A DNA stretch of 64,000 nucleotides from Sipunculus nudus. Lineage: Eukaryota; Annelida; Sipuncula; Golfingiida; Sipunculidae. Positions 59,246 through 64,000 of this stretch are shown in pieces. The notes under the pieces are model-generated. The model did no database searches and was not told the origin of the DNA. It worked only from the letters and a program-made list of their open reading frames with translations. The position numbers and the translations under genes were made by a program. How positions within the stretch are numbered: the stretch's first letter is position 1; each line of letters opens with the position of its first letter. Where the stretch lies: contig CM049311.1 in assembly GCA_026874595.1 (NCBI GenBank), positions 18,749,676 to 18,813,675 of the forward strand, given 5' to 3'.

Positions 59246-62223
59246 TTTTCACACAAAGCATGCGCTATTTACTATATATTTGTTTATAATAAAACATAAA
59301 GTCATTTTAAGTAGCTACAATAAGTTATCCATAAGTAGCCATACAGTCAAACATCGGCAGTCTTCATAAAACACCGTGTCAGTCGTACACAACGTAGATA
59401 AATAATTCCGTTAGTCTATTTACATGTCAAATTGTACCCCGACAAATTTATCATATGTTTTTAGTCAAAGGTTTCAAATTGTAATTTATAAGCCGCTAAA
59501 GTTTGGTACTGGTACTTTTAGTATTCTAAATGCTGGTAATTAGTGACAAGGATAGTGTTAAATGTATTTCACAAAAATTATAATGATCAAAATTATAATA
59601 ATAAATATAACAATAATAATAATAATAACAATTGTTATTTGTTTCATTATTATTTATTTTGATTAAAAAAAATATATAAATATTTAATAATAAATACAAT
59701 TAATCTAATTAAATAATTAGAATTTATTATAAATAGAAAGGAAATCCAAAAGAAATCCACTGCTCAGAGTGATTATAATACTGTAATATTTAGTAAAAAT
59801 CTAGCAAAGAAATGAAACATTTGTAAACTATATCAGTACCTTGAACATACACGAATCTGCCTAGGAATCTCATTGTACTTCATTTTGTAGTTTAAATTTT
59901 TATTGCTCCAAATAATATACACGCACAACAGACCATAGCTTAGGCAAGTACAAGCAATATAACATATATGGACCACACCTGTACATTCACTTATAATATC
60001 ATAAACACTAACTACAGTGATGAGTAATGAGTAACTAACAGGACTGGTAACCTCACATTTACTTAATTATGATGCTTTCAGAAAAAACAGCAACATTTAG
60101 TTATGGGAAAAAACAGCAGTATTGGCCTGTGACATCACTCGGTGACATGTTTTGCACGTAGGGCAAAGTACTTTTCCTTCAGCCATATATCTTACTCTGT
60201 GCCAGGTACCATAGTCAGGCTAGATACTTCCCTAACAACTGGAGTACTGAAATAACCTCAGAATCATAATTCTTTAGCAAGCCTCTGGTAGCGCACTCTA
60301 ATGTATGTACTAATATACTTGCTTTGTGTGTGTATAATTTATTTATATAGGCAAAATATATTTACATGCTTTAATCTACCTGCCTTGGTATGGTTTTACC
60401 TCTAATACACATAACAAATCTCGGTGATGGCATGTGCTCTACGTAGTGTCATTCTGGTGTTGCAAATGTGGTTATTACTCGGACATGAAATCAGAAGACT
60501 TTGGCCATCACACTTACATTTATATCAACTTAATATTCTACTTATACAGAACCATTTAATGTGTATGATAGTTATAAAATTCATCATCTCTAACAAAAAA
60601 CATATTATGTAGTTGACACTTCTAACGTTCGTAATATCTGCAATTCCTTCTAAATATATATTCTGTAAACAAAGATTCAGAGTATGTGCTCCAAGGAAGA
60701 GATAAAGAATTTTTTTATAATGCTTGATTTATATTTTGTCTCTCGAGGATAGCATTCAACAACATACGCCCATGTTTTTAATTCGACGATTCAGTAATAA
60801 ATCTAAAAATAAGATTTACATCCCTTATTATATAAGTAACAGTGGAATAACATTCTCAGAGAAAGTCAATATTCAGCGTGATATAGTTGAGAAGTGGGTA
60901 TAACAAGCTAAATCGTAAAATTAACCTAATGTAATCAAGACATCTATATCAATGCATTCACAATAGTGCCGTAGTGATTGTGCGACGACGGTGCATGTAT
61001 GTTGTATTGATTGAACGGATAGAAGGTAACAGTGCCAAAAAATGCTCAGAGATGTTCAATGGTCAGCGTCGTATACAGTAGAAGTGGGTCTTTGATATAT
61101 TTATGGTGGTAACAACTTTCATTAACAACGATATCATTCACATTTCACTTGCATCCTTGGTTTACTGGTAAGTGTTCTCCTGTGGTCCACCGATCTCTTT
61201 GCGTTCAGAAACAGGTGGTGCACCAATATTATTCAGTGTAACCCGGCACCCCTTGTTCACACACAAACATGATATTTACTTATCTTTCAGTTCCTGAAGT
61301 ATTGGTATTTAGGACTCGGTACCACCTACTTTAAAATTTATTATGTAATACTCTGACATAGAAAATATAAATAGTTTTTATAATTGTTTAAAAATACACT
61401 AAGAACGTGTCCGTTTAAACAATGTATCATGGTAAACAGGAAGTTATAATCACTGTTAACGCGTGCAAAATTTTACAAATAAATGTATATATTATATAAT
61501 CAGCAATTGAAATATAACACACATAATTTAACTGAATGCATTCGAATAAAGAAAGAAAATAAGAATAAAAAAATACCAATAACAATAATAAAATGTAGTT
61601 TTTATAATGCAGTTTGACAATTTATAATCGGGCCTCACAGCAGCGAGGAACATGGCACATCATATATTCAGAAACCATTGCAGCACATTGAACATACTTG
61701 TTACCTAATATTCTCATTGTACATTTGCTTTTATATATTTTATTTTATCATTACTGTTCATGATTTATATACAGACAAATCAGTTTAGTGTAAACGCAGA
61801 TACACATACTATCAGATATAGACGGAACAAAGAGGGCGGTACACAAGGGTAACATTACACACATGTTAACGAAATTTATACAAATAATATCATAAAATTA
61901 ATAAGTATTATGATTTAATTTTATAATATATATTTATTCTTAAATTTGACAAATGCGGTAATATTGTTCATCATTTACGGAGATAAATATGATATATGAA
62001 AGGTAAAAGAATTCAATAAAATGCAGAATAGCAATTTCTTAGAACATGAGTTATTTCAGCAAAAGTTTTCTGTTAACAGGTAACATCCTGGAGAATGTTG
62101 TTGTGGCATTTGATATTAGCTTAAGTTATATTAGCTTTAAGTCTCTTTTGTTCAGCCAGCTATAATAGCAAATACAAGGAAGTTTTCTTTCACTGTTTGT
62201 GTTACCAGGGCCGTACGCTGCGT

Positions 62224-62243
62224 GGGGGGGGGGGGGGGGGGGG
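62224..62243 (+). repeat. Poly-G tract, unit C
   Basis: 20 consecutive G at the site equivalent to 41537-41551. Confidence 0.85.
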
Positions 62244-62889
62244 AGCTGCAGGAATATAAGCTAAAAAGGGATAATAAAAAATGTGAATAATCCAAAATTT
62301 GAAGTTAATTATTTAGCTAGTTCTTTAGTTAATTGTAAACAAAATGTGGGGGGAAATGCTTAATAATAATTGTTTATTGAGGGTTTATTCATGTCACTTT
62401 ATTTTGACTGATATATACTTTACCCCTTAAGGTCTAATGATCGTCAATTTAGCTTTAAAATTCATATTAAACTGAACTTTAGCCAAAATGACATATACAT
62501 ATTTGGAATTGCTAGAATGTCTTCTGTTTGATGAGATATATATATGAACATTGCCGCTGATATTGCTTTTAGGATTTTAAACTTTTAGATAATTTATTTT
62601 ATATTCTACGCATTTGGTAAACAGTTTGTATGTCAAGCAAGTATAACAAGGAAGTACATGCAAATAATTCCAGGCTTTTTTTATTGTGTGTTTATATATT
62701 CTTTTTTTTCCTATTGAATTTTCAATTAAAAATTATGATACGAACAAAGTATATATTTTTAATGGTATATAACTGCTTAACTTATCAGAAAAAAAAACGA
62801 AAATTTTAGATTCTATGCAACATACTGTTATGCAAATTTGAAAACTATGAATTCGGTGTTTTTTAGAAATATCGCACCAAAGACTGTGC

Positions 62890-63476
62890 AGACTTTTGGA
62901 TTGTTATTTTGGGAAAATAGCTCAAACCTGTTTTGGAAGATTAATCTCGTTTTCAATGGGAATCAGATATCAGCGCAAGTGACAGTCCTATATTTTCATT
63001 ATATTATTTGATCTGAATCGGTGTCAATAAAAAAAATGGAAATTAAATAGTTTGTCATGGTGTAAAAGACGAAATTTTAACATGAAATGACATCTCAAGA
63101 ACTATGAAACAGAAGTCGGCGGAGCTTACTGCTCCGTGTGGCTGGCCAATGGTAAAGAGGTTATGGGTCACAGTTCTATTAGAGTGTTTTTTTGGGAAAA
63201 TATCTGAAACCTGTTTGGGAAGAGTAATATCCTTTTCAATGGGAACCCGAAGTATCAGCGCAAGCGACAGTCGTATATATATATACTATAAATATGTATT
63301 ATATATTCTGATCTGAATCGGTGTCGATAAACAAAATGGTAATTAGATAGTTTGTCATGGTGAAAAAGACGAAATTTTAACATGAAATGACATCTCAAGA
63401 ACTATGAAACAGAAGTCGGCGGAGCCTACTGCTCCGAGTGGCTGGCCAATGGTAAAGAGGTCATGGGCCACAGTTC
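62890..63476. repeat. ~300-bp module in tandem, unit C
   Basis: It has the same two-copy arrangement as in unit B (copy one about 62890-63176, copy two about 63177-63476), which supports the close relation of B and C here. Confidence 0.85.
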
Positions 63477-64000
63477 CAGGACACGCGCCAGATGTGACTA
63501 ACAACGATTACGCAAATCACTCTGTGCTAACATTCGAACTGCCAATGCATCCCCCGCTCGAAATCATACGTGAACACTGTAGAAACGAAATAACTAGCAG
63601 CAACTCATGCTAGTAAACCGATATCATCCTAGAATAACAAAACAGATTTCCGACTATTAAATAGGCCTATTTAGATATTTTTGTTGGAAAACTTTTGAAT
63701 GGCTGAAATCTTAATCCTTTAAATGTATCAAGAGTTTAAAATAGTATTTTAATGTAAAATATCATTGAATCCCGATGTTGACTGACAGCGTTCCCGAACA
63801 AAATCCGAACGGGCTTTTACGTATTATACAGCGCTTGCGCAAGGCATGCTGGGAACTTAGCTATAAGCCATCCAACAACACGTAACATGAATATTAAAAC
63901 AAGGGTGGCTTTTTCGCAAGGTGCCGTATTTTCCGCGTAAAATGTGAAGAATTTCAGTAAATGTATAAGCTGGCCCTTTCACAGAGACCCGCACGATTAC

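Larger units (their letters stand above)
49142..64000. repeat. Recent ~20.7-kb tandem duplication, copy 2 (partial)
   Basis: This is the second copy, colinear with 28431 to about 43300. Copy 2 should end near 69.8 kb in window coordinates, beyond the edge. Sequence differences are scattered substitutions and microsatellite length changes. Confidence 0.85.
56601..64000. repeat. Left part of large tandem unit C, cut by the window edge
   Basis: It repeats the order of unit B at very high similarity, with differing lengths of TA (58900-59007) and poly-G (62224-62243) tracts. It keeps a ~55-bp piece near 56810-56890 that A also has and B lost. No gene was recognised. Confidence 0.9.

Overview
The window is AT-rich, repeat-dominated animal DNA. 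I found no intact conventional protein-coding gene, tRNA or rRNA. A Penelope-like element with hammerhead ribozymes, a CR1/L2-type LINE, long TA microsatellites, and composite satellites with CTGT runs and AGGTCA-type repeats together suggest a marine or freshwater invertebrate. A mollusc or other lophotrochozoan is my best guess, held weakly.

Layout. (1) 1-8795 is a tandem satellite: five full, nearly identical 1672-bp units plus a partial sixth. It runs off the left edge. (2) 8796-14513 is a diverged, composite part of the same array, built from ~332-bp monomers. Almost every monomer carries one motif close to the CTCF consensus, always in the same orientation. (3) 14514-16448 is a short flank. 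It holds a duplicated ~148-bp module, one copy of which is interrupted by a 1042-bp probable solo LTR with a 5-bp target duplication; the second copy preserves the empty site. (4) 16449-64000 is a tandem array of ~20-kb units: A 16449-35973, B 35974-56600, C 56601 to the right edge.

The three large units are mosaics. The left part of A is clearly diverged from the left parts of B and C, which are nearly identical to each other. The right part of A is nearly identical to the right part of B. A single unequal crossover between two older units, with its breakpoint near 28431 / 49142, explains the whole pattern. A and B each contain a decayed Penelope-like retroelement (31168-33804 and 51829-54484, minus strand). 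It has a recognisable reverse transcriptase, a GIY-YIG endonuclease remnant, pseudo-LTRs, and one hammerhead ribozyme fold in each pseudo-LTR (four in the window). A dead 5'-truncated LINE (27185-28355) sits in A beside the inferred breakpoint.

The genes do not form a pathway. The content is mobile-element remains, satellites and nested duplications. The observations most worth follow-up are the satellite-borne CTCF-like motif array, the asymmetric pair of hammerhead ribozymes in each Penelope element, and the unequal-crossover mosaic, which makes a testable prediction about the sequence just right of the window.
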